Assembly: GCA_021234155.1 (NCBI GenBank)
Contig: JAJEKV010000021.1
Location: 14,569,760-14,633,759, forward strand
Origin: Isoetes taiwanensis
Lineage: Eukaryota; Streptophyta; Lycopodiopsida; Isoetales; Isoetaceae
Length of the DNA: 64,000 bases
Direction of reading: 5' to 3'
Shown here piece after piece: positions 36,087-47,123 of this stretch. The stretch's first letter is position 1. Every line of letters begins with the position of its first letter. The notes under the pieces are model-generated. The model searched no databases, was not told the DNA's origin, and saw only the letters and a list, made by a program, of their open reading frames with translations. The position numbers and the translations under genes are program-made.

Positions 36087-36745
36087 ACCCTATTTTTCAT
36101 CTGACGGAGCGGTTCCTGCTTAAGCTCAATGCTGTTTGCGAGAAGTATATGCTGGTGGAGCAGCCATATCAAATCATGACACTAGTCTACTATTACCCCC
36201 CCCTCCGAATCTACGATGGGCAATGATGAGGAAGCTGGAAGAGTGGAGGCACAAAAGATCATGGACATGGCCATAGTAGTTAATGCACAGAAGGTGGCGA
36301 GTGGAGACCCAAGGTTAGAGGCGAGCAATACATTTATTTGGGAGATGGGGAATGTATCGTAGGAGGATGCTCTTTCACCATATTCACGTATTATTATGAT
36401 GAGGAGACACAGAGCTTCATCTGGGAGGAACTTCCTGCATATCTTATCACAAAGCTCCTGCAACCCATTGAACTAGAGATGGCGGCTCGGCCGGACAGGT
36501 ACATAAGAGATACAAAGGAGGACTGAAGTCTGTCAAATACTGGAATGACATGTACAGAGGGAAGCTGAGCAGATAGCAGAGGACCAGGCCAGCTAGGATG
36601 CTGACCAACTCGACACTCCTACAATAAAACGAAAGCCTAAGAATACTCCCAACATATTGGGAAGCAGCTATAAGCAACGCTTTCAGGCAACATCTCAGTT
36701 ATGCTACTTAATACTCCACTAATTCGGTTGGTAGCCGTGAAGGAT
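36087..36745. other. Unassigned stretch before the H3 retrocopy
   Basis: 36338-36526 on the plus strand is open (62 codons: GECIVGGCSFTIFTYYYDEE) and could be a decayed exon. I do not recognise it. 36087-36172 on the minus strand may carry the continuation of the interrupted receptor-kinase fragment. Confidence 0.35.
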
Positions 36746-36749
36746 GAGT

Positions 36750-37251
36750 CCTAGCTGCTAATCGTCCTACAATTGGGGGCAAGACTCTTCCCAAGCCGCC
36801 TCCTCGCCAGAAGACGGCCCATAGATGGAGGCTTGGCACCATGGCATTGAGGGAGATTCGGAAGTACCAGAAGTCCATCGAACTTCTACTACGCAAGCTG
36901 CCATTCCAACGGCTAGTTCGGGAGATCGCCCAGAAGTTCAAGACCGACCTTAGGTTTCAGACTTATACTATCCTTACTTTGCAGAAAGCCATAGAAGATT
37001 ACCTAGTGGCCCTTTTTGGCGATGCAAATCTTTGTGTTATTCACGCCAAGTGCGTCACAATAATGCCAAAGGATTTGGCACTTGCTCGGAGGATTCGAGG
37101 GGATCACTTAGAGTATAAAAATTGTACATTTGTTTTGTAATGTAACATTACTGGATATTTTACCTCTTGTATAAATCTAAACCTTTTGGCCATCATGTAC
37201 ATGCATAGGCATTTTTTGTAATTTTATGTGTGTTTCCAAAAAAAAAAAAAA
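36750..37251 (+). pseudogene. Histone H3 retrocopy
   Basis: The histone-fold is almost complete and open from 36841 to 37140: [40 protein letters not shown], and [20 protein letters not shown] then RRIRG. Loop 1 has canonical H3 length, so it is not obviously a centromeric H3. The tail is degenerate: only GGKTLPK and HRWRLGT of the usual tail and alpha-N region can be read upstream of 36841, after a stop. About 40 C-terminal residues are well conserved, but the protein runs 12 residues past the normal end. A 14-base poly(A) run at 37238-37251, about 100 bp after the stop, suggests retroposition of a polyadenylated transcript. Confidence 0.85.
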
Positions 37252-37504
37252 GAAACACTATGCAAGGTTGGGTGAAGGTTAGGGCAGGGATAGAGTAGCT
37301 ATATTGACGAAGCTTATTTTGATATGATTGTCTAGTGGAGTTTGTGCGTTAAGACATGAACTGAAAGTTGGTTAGCGCTTAGAATTAGTGCACCCTATAC
37401 ATATAGAGGCACGATAAGGAAAGAGTGTGAATTTCAGTGCTATGTGATAGGCCTATACAATAACATTTATAATGTATTGTGAATTTGAATGCTATATGAT
37501 AGGC

Positions 37505-37560
37505 CTGTATGATGACATTGTTTTTTTTTTTTTGAAGGACGACTGTATGATGACATTGTT
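37505..37560 (-). mobile_element. Ultra-short retroposon with 18-bp target duplication
   Basis: ctgtatgatgacattgtt occurs at 37505-37522 and 37543-37560. Between them lies only a T run and gaaggacga; on the minus strand this is about ten bases followed by poly(A). This is the signature of a severely 5'-truncated retroposition event. Confidence 0.6.
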
Positions 37561-38393
37561 GTTCTATGTTACTATAGATTTTCACGATTGATGAGTACAT
37601 TGCATTGCAAAATTGTGGCAGTTTGTACGTATATGCAATTTTTCATGTTGGGTGGTTTTACAGTAAGGCAGGCCTGGGGAAAAGGTCAAGGAGGTTGGGT
37701 GGTTGAATGTATGGAGGGAGAAAGAAACAGGAAAGAACGTCAATTCTACATTGATTGACAACAAACATATACAATAACAATGGCAATCTGGAGATAACTA
37801 GTATAAAATACATTACTTGTCCTGCATGACTAAGAACATCGTGGCAAATACCATTTTTGCCATTTTCGCCTTTTTGTTGTGGATACAATGTATTGAATTG
37901 CTAGATTATCAAAAATTTGTTGTGAATCAACCAGTGAGCCACATTGGACATATATGTGGAGTAAAGAATTGTCCCAGCTATGCTTTTACCAAATGGAACT
38001 AGAAACGTGTGCTTGGCGATGCTGATCATCAGTCATGCAATGGGATTCATGACCTACATGACCTAAAGCTCAAGATTGTTGCCACAATAAGACCATACTA
38101 CATAAAGAATGAAAGTTGATACTTATAATCTCAAACATGATCATGGCTAACTAAAACCTAAGATGAAATTTTGCAGCCTCTAAGAAGATACGTCCCTCCA
38201 CATTTATCTCAAGGAAGCTTCATGCTTTTTCCTTGAAAATGGTTGATGCACGTGAAATTGATATAATTAATATTTTTTTTGTTGTTACGTTCATTCTAGC
38301 AAAAAAAAAAAGGGGAACCCACTAAAAAACAACCATTCTACTAAGTTTACCAAACAAAACATTAAAGTTTAGGTGAGTGAAATTATACATGTG

Positions 38394-38477
38394 AAGTTTT
38401 TATTTTATTGATATATTTAAACTTAATGAGCCACTAAGTTTTTATTTGATTCATATATTTAAACTTAATGAGCCAGT
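38394..38477. repeat. 42-bp tandem duplication
   Basis: 38394-38435 and 38436-38477 are two direct copies with a few mismatches around atatatttaaacttaatgag. Confidence 0.85.
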
Positions 38478-39394
38478 AAATTTTAAGTGAGAAGAGATTT
38501 ATTCCAAACTTGTATGCATAGAGAACACCTCAAAAAATTTGTATGCATAAAGAAATATGATACCAACAAAATGATAGTCTGCTGGCTATATGTTGCTTAT
38601 CCCATGGTCCAATGGTTGGTGAAAATACCTCAAGTTTTAGCAGGCCCATTAGTGGAGCTTCTGCCAAAAGTTATTTTATCGTCATTTATTTTGTGGACCT
38701 TTTTCACGTGAAAATATATATGTGTCTCCAGTCGTCTGGTGCACCCAAAAAGAATCTAAACCATAAAGCTCTGAGGTGATAACTAGTTGTAAATGACAAA
38801 TGTATAGCCAATATAATTCCACATGAATTGGATCTTTGATCTCAACATTACTTTGTACTTTAACTTTGGCATGAAAGTCTTCACTGTTGTTTGCCTTAGA
38901 CAGTATCAATCTTTAAATTTTATGTCACAAAGTTCTACTAGGCAGTAAATCATGGACAAGCACATTTTTGGCGCACAAATACAACAACTTTTATGTTGAT
39001 GATCTCATTTGAATGCCTGGATGTTAAAATTAACTTGCAAAATCATGCGATGACATCATTGATTTTTTATGAGCATGAAACAGTGCTATTTTGACCATAT
39101 TCTATCAGTTGCTGAAGGAAATTCCAAGCTGCCAGAGCCAGGTAATTAGTTTCTGATGCTGGACTAAAAAATCAACATCAGATATTCATCTAATTCTAAA
39201 ATCTTGCACTAATACCTAATCCGGCATCTTGTAGAACGAGCCATTCTGTCGTTTGAAGCCGTGAAGGAATAACGAAAGGCCGAGAAAGAGAATCATCCCG
39301 GCAAGAAAACACTGATGCTAGATTCAAATGGGCAGATTGTTGTGGGACGGCTGAAATCTTGCTGAACTTGGGCTGAGCCAAAAGTTTGCAACCA

Positions 39395-40905
39395 CCCAAG
39401 GTGAAGTACTTAGGACATATTGTTTCTATCTGATGGCACTTCTATAGATCCAGCTAAGATTGAGGCAGTTAAAGAGTGGCCCACTCCTACCAATGTTTCA
39501 GAGATCAAAAGTTTTCTGGGTTTGACAAGATATTATCGAAAATTTATTAAGGATTTCGCCAAGATAGCAACGCACTGATCTCACAAAACATGAGAAAGTA
39601 AGAGATTGGATGACATATTGGAAGGAGAAAGCCCAGTCCAGATTCCAGCAATTGAAGGAAGCATTAACCACTGCTCCAGTTCCCACCTTGCCAGATCCTC
39701 AGAAGGATAAGTATGTTGCCACCAATGCAAGTAAGATAGCTATTGGATGTGTGTTAATGCAAGAAGGAAGGGCTATCGCTTATGACTCCAAGAAGATGAA
39801 TGAAGCTGAGCAGCGATACCCAATGCATGACCAGGAATTGCTTGCAGTTGTGCTAGCTTTGCGAATTTGGAGGCATTACCTTCTTAGGAGGAGAATTCCA
39901 CTTGGACATTGATCATCAAAGTCTCCAATACATCTTCGCGCAACCCCACCTCAATCTTCGCCAATGTAGATGGATCGAGTTCTTATAAACGGGCAAGTAT
40001 AATGTTGTTGCCGAAGCCCTTTGTAGGCACCCTTTTATGACTCGCACGCATTGTAATGCCATCTCCACGCTCATCAGTGAGTTTGAGAAGACAATTGAGC
40101 AAAGCTCTTCAGGCCGATTCGGAATTTCAGGAGGTTTGGCAACACTTATCTAAGGAAGCTAAGACGGATAAGGAGCGCGAGGCTTTCCGTCATTACAAGA
40201 AAGAAGGAAAGCTCCTTTATTACAAGAATAAATTATGTGTGCCAGAAACATTATGGGTTCGGAAGCTCATTCTCCAATGACACACATAATAGTCCTATAG
40301 CTGGACATGTTGGGTTTATGAAAGCCTATTTCAAGATCAGATCCAACTACTTTTAACCTGGAATGAAGAGTCACATTGCCAGTTACATTAAGCGATGTCA
40401 GCTTTGTCAGCAAAGGAAGGCAGAACAGTTACGGATTCCAGGAGAATTGGGGCTGTTGGAAGTTCCCCATGCCAAATAGGAAGTCATTACCATGGATTTC
40501 ATCGTGGGTCTTCCACGAACTCTTAAGGAATTTGATGCCTTGATGGTAGTGGTGAACAAGCTTTCTAAGATGGCACACTTCTTGCCATGTCGCACTACTG
40601 ATACTGCATTGGATACGACACTGTTGTTCTCCAAGAAATTTTTTTGCCTTTATGACATGCCACATAATCATTTCAGATCGTAATCCTAAGTTTGTTAGTG
40701 CTTTTTGGAAGGATTTCTTTGGCACTATTCAAACCAAGCTCGCCTTGAGTGCAACATATCACCCTCATACAGATGGTCAGACGGAACACACTAATAGAAT
40801 CATTGAGGATATGCTACGTAATTATGTTTGGAACAATCAATCTTTATGGGCAGACTATATTCATTTAGTGGAGTTTGCCTATAACAGAGGCCCTAAAGAG
40901 GTGCT
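39395..40905 (+). pseudogene. Gypsy polyprotein fragment (RT end to integrase)
   Basis: It starts in the late RT (VKYLGHIVS, then VAHSYQ-region shifted; [13 protein letters not shown]-type sequence near 39510). RNase H is at 39610-39912 (TNASKIAIGCVLMQEGRAIA and YPMHDQELLAVVLALRIWRH). A pre-integrase segment is at 40056-40280. Integrase lies at 40380-40905: zinc-finger end CQLCQQRKAEQ, MDFIVGLPRT, SDRNPKFVSAFW, HPHTDGQTEH, DYIHLVEFAYN. It is in the same broad clade as the 17050-17910 remnant (both have VWNxQ and IQTKL), but on the opposite strand. At least five shifts or stops. No LTR was found. Confidence 0.88.
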
Positions 40906-41532
40906 TCCTAATTCACATGATTTTTTGAAAGATGTAAGTGAAAGTCCATGTAGGTTCAATTGATCATAAATACCCTATAAATTCTCAATTCTTTGTTCTT
41001 CAACCTTACCCTTAAATTATGCAAGCTAACCTAATCAATTAATTTTGTCCTATAGAGAATCATACAAGTAAACTATATGTGAAAGTTGAGATCAAAATTG
41101 CACCATTAATGATTTTTAAACTTTCATTTGGACCAATGATGGACTGCAACTGGACGGCAGATAGCGGTCTATCTTGATTTTTTATAGTAAAAGTTTTTCA
41201 TATTTTTTCTTGGTTCTTTATGCATTGGTTTCTTGATATGAGATATTTTGAGGATGTGATTTTGTAAAGTCATACCTTAAGGCACATCTAGAATAAATAT
41301 AGAAGATATAATATAATTGATGCTATCTATTCTAGTACAATCCTCAAGACAATGAAGAACAAATATTTTTTGTGAACAAAGTGGTCTAAAGCTACTCTTG
41401 TCCCAAAACTGAACTTGAAATGGACTAACATAAGGATAATGAATTATGGACCTATCCTGTGAGTTGAAACAACAAGCCTGTATGATCTGATTCTACCTCC
41501 TTTTCTAGAATCCTAAAGTCTTTCACATAATT
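40906..41532. other. Stretch between gypsy and LINE remnants
   Basis: AT-rich with no recognised domain. It could be decayed LINE 3' sequence (minus strand) but no RT motif is visible. Confidence 0.4.
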
Positions 41533-42485
41533 CTACTTATTAGGCAGTAGATAATCAACTGTGCTAGTCCCTGTAGGAGTGAAACATGTGTCTTTATCTG
41601 TTCGTGTGGACTGTGAGATTCCATTTAGTATTTTTAGATTGCATACTATGGCCAATTCTAATAGATAATTCCCCATGCTATTCATCACTGTATCAGGTTC
41701 CGTATACTCCTCTAAAAAATTGTCTCCCATGTTTTCATATGATGTTGTCTGCATACCATTAGTTCTGGCATTAAAATCTCCAGCAAGAGTAACCTCACCT
41801 TGTCTGCTAAATTCAATTACATCAGTGGTCAGGTCGTGTAAAGGTCTGCCTTTATCCATGTTCTTACTTTGATAGACTTTCATATTCAGTGGAGCAAAAT
41901 AACATGTGGCTAGATATATCTTTCTGTTGCCAATTAGCAGCTCAGTCCAGATAAATTGGTTTTGTTCATGTTTTTTAATAATCTGTACACGGCATGTTAG
42001 ATCATGTCTTACATATACTGCAGGTCCGCCATGCCCACGTCCTACTCCAATATCCTTTGAATTCCACACCGACCCTAATAGACTGAAATTTTGCTTGCCA
42101 AGTCTTCTGCAATAAACTACTTGAGGCTCGTGGAGCTTCATAGTATCTTTGAAAAAATGGGCTACTATCTGGTTCACGTCCTCATCCTCTTCTTCTGCCA
42201 ATCCAGATAATTTAGGATTTTGTGCCCTTATTTCTTCTTCCCTGGATTCTTGTGACAGCTCTTCATCATGCTTTACTAGTTGTTCTGCAACCACTGTGGT
42301 GATCGCACCTAAAACCCTAATGTTGGATTTCTTAAATAAAGCCTCTTGTAATTCCAAGAGAAATTACTTTTCCTAGCATCTCACGGAGATCATGGATGAT
42401 TTCATGGCATTCAGCATAGAAAGCAGGGAAGTCGAATCCCCATCGTATTCAATCTCTGGGGTTTTCTTGCTCGTTTTCCCCATGG
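41533..42485 (-). pseudogene. LINE 5' fragment with ORF1-endonuclease fusion
   Basis: Minus strand. An ATG in good context (gccgccATGG, 42485) starts an ORF1-like N-terminus (MGKTSKKTPEIEYDGDS), shifts frame near 42370, then stays open for 274 codons. The first 90 or so residues are acidic ORF1-like (EEDEDVNQIVAHFFKD and VVYCRRLGKQ, as in the LINE at 26820). They join directly to the middle of an APE endonuclease (GRGHGGPAVYVRHDL, LAGDFNART, STRTDKDTCFTPTG). The endonuclease N-terminus is missing, so an internal deletion fused the two in frame. It ends before the SDH motif and RT. Confidence 0.82.
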
Positions 42486-42489
42486 CGGC

Positions 42490-44254
42490 AGCTCGAACAG
42501 GCACTAGGTTTAGGCGCTAAGTTTAGACAAGTCAATACAATTGGCTCAAGTTTTATCAGAAAACACAATTGGCTCAACAACTTTTACAATGTTTAGGAAT
42601 GTGGACTTGAAATTCGAAGTGGTTACTGATGGAGGCACATTATCCTCTATTCAAAAGCCAAAACGTGTTGATGCAGAAGTGCCCCCTAGTATATGTTTCT
42701 CTGAGGCTGTCAAGGAGTACTCATGTTCATTTGGTTGTGATGTCGTTGAGCGAATAAAGCCTGCTACAGAAGTCAGTGGAAGCAATCGGGACCTACTCTT
42801 ATCAATCTGTTAAAAACATGCCAGAGAATTCACCATCCTTTGTAGTTTTGAATTGGCCTGTGCCCCAGTGCTCGAACTTCTCCTTCAAGGTTGAATCCCA
42901 AAATGCAGAATTGCATAGATGGACTTCTGTCGGACGGGTCTGCTCCTCATACTCCACGCATTTCAAAAGAAACCGCAACATCATAAGCATATTGGTCGGT
43001 GATTGCCCCCTAATGCACTCTCACGACAATCGACGACAAAGCCTCTACCTAACTCACATAATGTAGCGGGAGTTTCAATCTCAGCCATCCAACTCAATTA
43101 GGTTTTTAACTCTGTCTCTAGATTTGGTACATTTATTGGCATCAAAAGGATATTCCATCACCCCTCCTCCCAGAGGTTTGCCCTTCCTCCCTCCCTCCCT
43201 CCCTCCCTCCTTCCTTCCTTCAAGTAACCCAAAAAATTCCAATGAATTTCAATTACAAAAAATCTCCTAAGCCCCCAATGACTACCAACTAAAAACGACG
43301 CCCAACGTGTAATGCCCCTCTTGTCATGCCCCACAGATGAATACACATGAAAAGTAGATAAAAATAAAAGAGCATGCAAGTATACCCCCGAAGCCCTTGA
43401 AACTAGCTCTTTGAGTGCATCATCTTGCTTGATTTGATTATATAAGAGGCCAAAACTCAACATCTTCCATAATTCCAAAAATTTTAAAAAAGATCTACAC
43501 GTTCATTTTAAAACTTCTGTTTACTCCATAGGACTGGAAGATAATAGATGGTGCCAAAAGAAAGAAGTTGTAGCCATCATATTTTCATATACAAGAAATT
43601 TATCGCGGCGGCGCGAACATTTCTCTTCTCCAACCCGCTGCAAAAGAAGTTTTGTGCTAAATCGAATAGATCTCAATTCTGGACATCCTTGAGATGCGAA
43701 AGAACATGCAGGAGTTGAACCTGCACTATTGCCATTTGTTTTGCATCAAGGACGACATGGTGCCCGAAATGACCTCATGTCCTCAAGATTTTGTAGCAAA
43801 AAATGTCTTGAACATGGATGGTAATCAAAATTATGTCCCCTTAACTCATATGTGCCAAGCCTTGTGCATATAGACTTTGAATGTTAAAAATAAATTGCGT
43901 GGTTGATTTGCAAATTTAGAGGTAAAAAGAAAAGCCCAAAATTTTCAAATAGTAGGACTTGTTTTGCAATCAGTATTTTGAACTCATCTAAATTCAGCTC
44001 GATAGTGTAGTCTTCTTTCATCGAGGCCATCTCTGCAAACGTCAAAACATAATTTTAACTCTGTGTATAGTGTGGAACTTGGAAAGCAACTAAAAATATA
44101 GGCTCTAGTCTAAAGTTATAACAAATCAAATAAAGTTCCTGTCGAAAAAACATATTGCAAATTGTAAAAATTAGATAATGACATGTATAGACATCGATTT
44201 TTTCCTATCTTGTTTTATTTTTCTAATTGTCACCTTCTAATAGTTGTATCCTCT
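42490..44254. other. Stretch without a recognisable gene
   Basis: 42541-42813 and 42776-43066 are overlapping open frames of 90 and 96 codons on the plus strand, unassigned. A CCCT/CCTT microsatellite lies at 43183-43221. Confidence 0.4.
43183..43221. repeat. (CCCT)n/(CCTT)n microsatellite
   Basis: About 39 bp of pyrimidine tetramers. Confidence 0.9.
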
Positions 44255-45716
44255 GAAAATATTCTAAAGCTTTAAGGCCATCATCATGCTGGGCATATGC
44301 TGCAATGATTGTAGCCCATGATATCATGTTCTTACTTTGTAACTTAAGAGAGAGTGCACAGAAAGCCATTGAGACACTAGGAGATACAGAATTGAAGGTT
44401 GTTTTCTATACTTGGTCACCTACTTTGTCTCTACGTACAGTAAAGTAACTTTATTTAAACATTTTTTTGTAGGGGAGAAAGCTTCGATTTTCTCAATCAC
44501 AAGCAAAGCATCGGTTTTTTACTGGTAATATTCCGAAGTCTTGGGATGATGCTGAGCTCCAAAAGGTCTTAGCAGAGCAAGGGCCAGGTGTAGAAAGTGT
44601 TGAACTGCTAAAGGTATTAATTAATCCTTTTATCTCATAATAATGGCTTGTCGGCAGTCACTTGGTGTTAAATACGCTTCTGACTAGGTTTGAAATTAGA
44701 ATATTCTATGTAACATTTTCTTGAATTGGCTGCATTTATAATCAAATCATGTATTGGGATGGAAAATGCAGATGTATGCAATTAGTGTATGAAGACTTGA
44801 TTGTGTTTCAACTTCTTTGAGCTAGGTTGGATTCTCTGATTGGTTTCTTGGAATAGAAATGTATGTCTAGAAAAGTGTCTACCTTTGTGCTTGCATAAGG
44901 AAGTTGTTTCCATAAATTGTGAATTTTTGGGAGCGTGAAAAATAATCAGAAATTAGTTTATGCAAAATATAAAAAACATATTGCGCGAATTGTAGCTCGT
45001 ATGTTGAAGTGTGTATCTTTTTCTACATTTACATCAAATTTGTATATTGTTTTCTACCTTTTCCTTCTTCCTACTGTTCCTTTTACGACCTTTGGAACAT
45101 CATAGACTTTTCTGAAAAGGTAAAGAGATTTTATATAAGCTGCTGTGTCTTGGAACCTACCACATTCCTTTTCTCTTTTTGTAATTGAGTAATTGTTCTT
45201 CTATTGGAAGCTGTGATCCACATGAATTAGCTGGGTGGAAATGTATTCGTATCTCAAAATTCTCATTTGAGGCAGAGACTTGCCATGGAAGTCAATGCAG
45301 AGACAGTTGACTTAAGCTATTGCAAAGAAGATTTGAGCTCCATTTTCTGTGGATCGCCTGAAACACGCTATAGAGTCCGGGTTCAAGCTGTTGTTTTTTC
45401 CTACAACCCAGAAATCTTCTTCACATACATCATATATACCATGAGCACTAATTCCTTTGTATAAGCTGATATGACACTTGAAAAACCACATAAAAATTGT
45501 GTGCCGCTTAGGATAAGGTTGGACACAATAACATCCCTTACATCCTGTAGGTTATATCTTGCTCATTACATGCTTTGAGTGTCTATGTGGCCTTACTATA
45601 CTCCTTGTCACTCTGTAACTAAACGTGCTATTGAACATGAAAGAGGAAGCAGGAACATCGGCTTTGAGGATTGTGACTATGCAGGATTACTACATCCCGC
45701 AACTGGGAATGCATAG
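44255..45716 (+). repeat. 1.46-kb direct duplication, copy 1
   Basis: From gaaaatattctaaagctttaagg to gggaatgcatag it matches 47124-48589 nearly base for base, with a few indels and substitutions. It carries two exons of an RNA-binding protein. The 1.4 kb between the copies includes an LTR-like segment. Confidence 0.95.
44349..44613 (+). CDS. Two exons of an hnRNP Q/LIF2-like RNA-binding protein (partial)
   Basis: Exon 44349-44397 encodes (R)ESAQKAIETLGDTELK, the end of a first RRM. After a 75-bp intron (gttgtt...tttgtag), exon 44473-44613 gives GRKLRFSQSQAKHRFFTGNI, then PKSWDDAELQKVLAEQGPGV and ESVELLK, ending in a gtatta donor. RFFTGNIP is the RNP2 strand of RRM2, and GPGVESVELLK is characteristic of plant hnRNP Q-like proteins (LIF2 relatives), which bind RNA in the nucleus. 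The expected continuation (DPQN...RGFAF) is not found downstream, nor is RRM1 upstream. It is a gene fragment, possibly captured or left by rearrangement. Both exons of this copy are in frame. Confidence 0.75.
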
Positions 45717-46061
45717 ATCAGGTACAAAAGTGAAATTCAGCTTGGGGATGCTGAAGATTGTTGGCAGGAGCCCAGGTCATTGGTATTCTTTTGGAGACCT
45801 GCACCAGAGATCTCGTCCCATATAATCCATTTTATATTTCAGATGTTTGAGCAGCCAACAAATTACATATTCTATTTGTGCCATATCAAGTTTTATAGGG
45901 AGATTGCCAGTTTAATGAGATAATCTGTTTTGTTGGCCTCATCACTAATCAATCAACAGTATTGCCTATTTTACTCCCTCTACTGCCTCGATGTCTAATA
46001 GCCTTGGCCTCATTTCACAAATGTGGTTGCCTAATCTAAATGGGGCCACGTTCAGATACCA

Positions 46062-46486
46062 AACACATGCTGCTCGCTATGCCTCTTTCTACGACATGCC
46101 TCCGTTGAAACTCTCTCTTGCAAAATGCTCGATAGGGAACTGCTTTGGTCCTTGAGTATTTTCTACCCTGTTTGCGATGGAACACATTAAGAAAACAGAA
46201 AGCAAGAAAAAGAATGACCTGACACACGCTTGATATCTGTTGCAGATATGAAATCCACAAGACGAAGCATGGCTGAACGATGAAGAATACATGATCCGTC
46301 ATGTCCCGAATAGGGGCTCGGGACCACACCCTGAGAGCATAGCACAGAGAAACCAAAGGAAGAAGCGCTCAAGTGGATAATAAAGAACGTCGCTTGTGCC
46401 TCTTCATATAGTAGTTGAAGCTCCAACGGTCCTTGCTATATATAGCATAGTTGTTGCAGATCGTGGACACGTCATATATTCCAACA
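46062..46486 (-). repeat. Probable copia-type LTR
   Basis: Minus strand TGTTGGAATATATGACGTG begins directly after a purine-rich ctttgagtggggg. About 425 bp further, tttggtatctgaacgtgg resembles a tRNA-Met primer site. LTR-like boundaries on both sides suggest a solo or tandem LTR. The exact 3' end is uncertain. Confidence 0.5.
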
Positions 46487-46879
46487 CCCCCACTCAAAGA
46501 GATGCCGAAATGCAATGAAGGCTCTCTTTGAACAGAACAGCGGCTTGCAGCACCCCCACTCAAGTGAGTTAATTCACGTGCTTACTTGCAATAACACATA
46601 TCAGAAAACAGAAGAAACAAGGAGTGTGCCCAGGCTTCTACACTGGCGTGGCACCTCACAAATACATCAGAATAAGAGAGTCCTCCAGTCTCACACTGGC
46701 AGGAACAACTTAACAAGGGAGGAGTCCAAGCTTGGCACAAGTGAGACCACCACCACGCCGTTCTTGGCACTGCCATCACAATCAAGATGTCACCCAGACT
46801 GGTTGAACAGAAAATGGAGATCAATTCCCCAACAGCATATATCCCCATGCAAAATGGTACCTAACAGTATACCATATGC

Positions 46880-47123
46880 CTACAAGTATGTTTCCCCAGG
46901 CTCAACAAGTGAGTATCCACATTGCTCCACTTGCCTATTGGCCCAAACATCACTAAACCACTAACCAGAGATGTCTTCCAGGCGTAGATCCTGGCAAGAA
47001 CACCAAGAGTAAAGGATGTCATTCAGACTCAGCAAGGAAGTATCTACATTGCTCCACCTTGCCTACTGCTCTAACATCACTATCCACAAAACAGAGGTGT
47101 CTTCCAGGCTTATATCCTGGCAA
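46880..47123. repeat. Tandem repeat, about 125-bp unit, two copies
   Basis: The unit contains attgctccacYttgcctaYtg, aacatcact and cagagRtgtcttccaggc followed by atcctggcaag. Copies run at roughly 46890-46995 and 46996-47123. A cruder related piece precedes at 46630-46700. Confidence 0.65.

Larger units (their letters stand above)
37252..39394. other. AT-rich stretch without a recognisable gene
   Basis: Contains diverged local duplications (37430-37520), the 42-bp duplication at 38394-38477, and short A/T runs. The minus frame at 39196-39399 is open but unassigned. Confidence 0.45.

Noticed and set aside
36841-37140. Centromeric histone (CENH3) gene
   Set aside because: Loop 1 has canonical H3 length and the FKTDLRFQ segment is of ordinary H3 type; the tail is lost and a poly(A) run follows.
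45267-45825. Possible further exons of the duplicated hnRNP-like gene (45267-45464, 45625-45825)
   Set aside because: The frames recur in the second copy with shifts, and they do not encode the expected RRM continuation.
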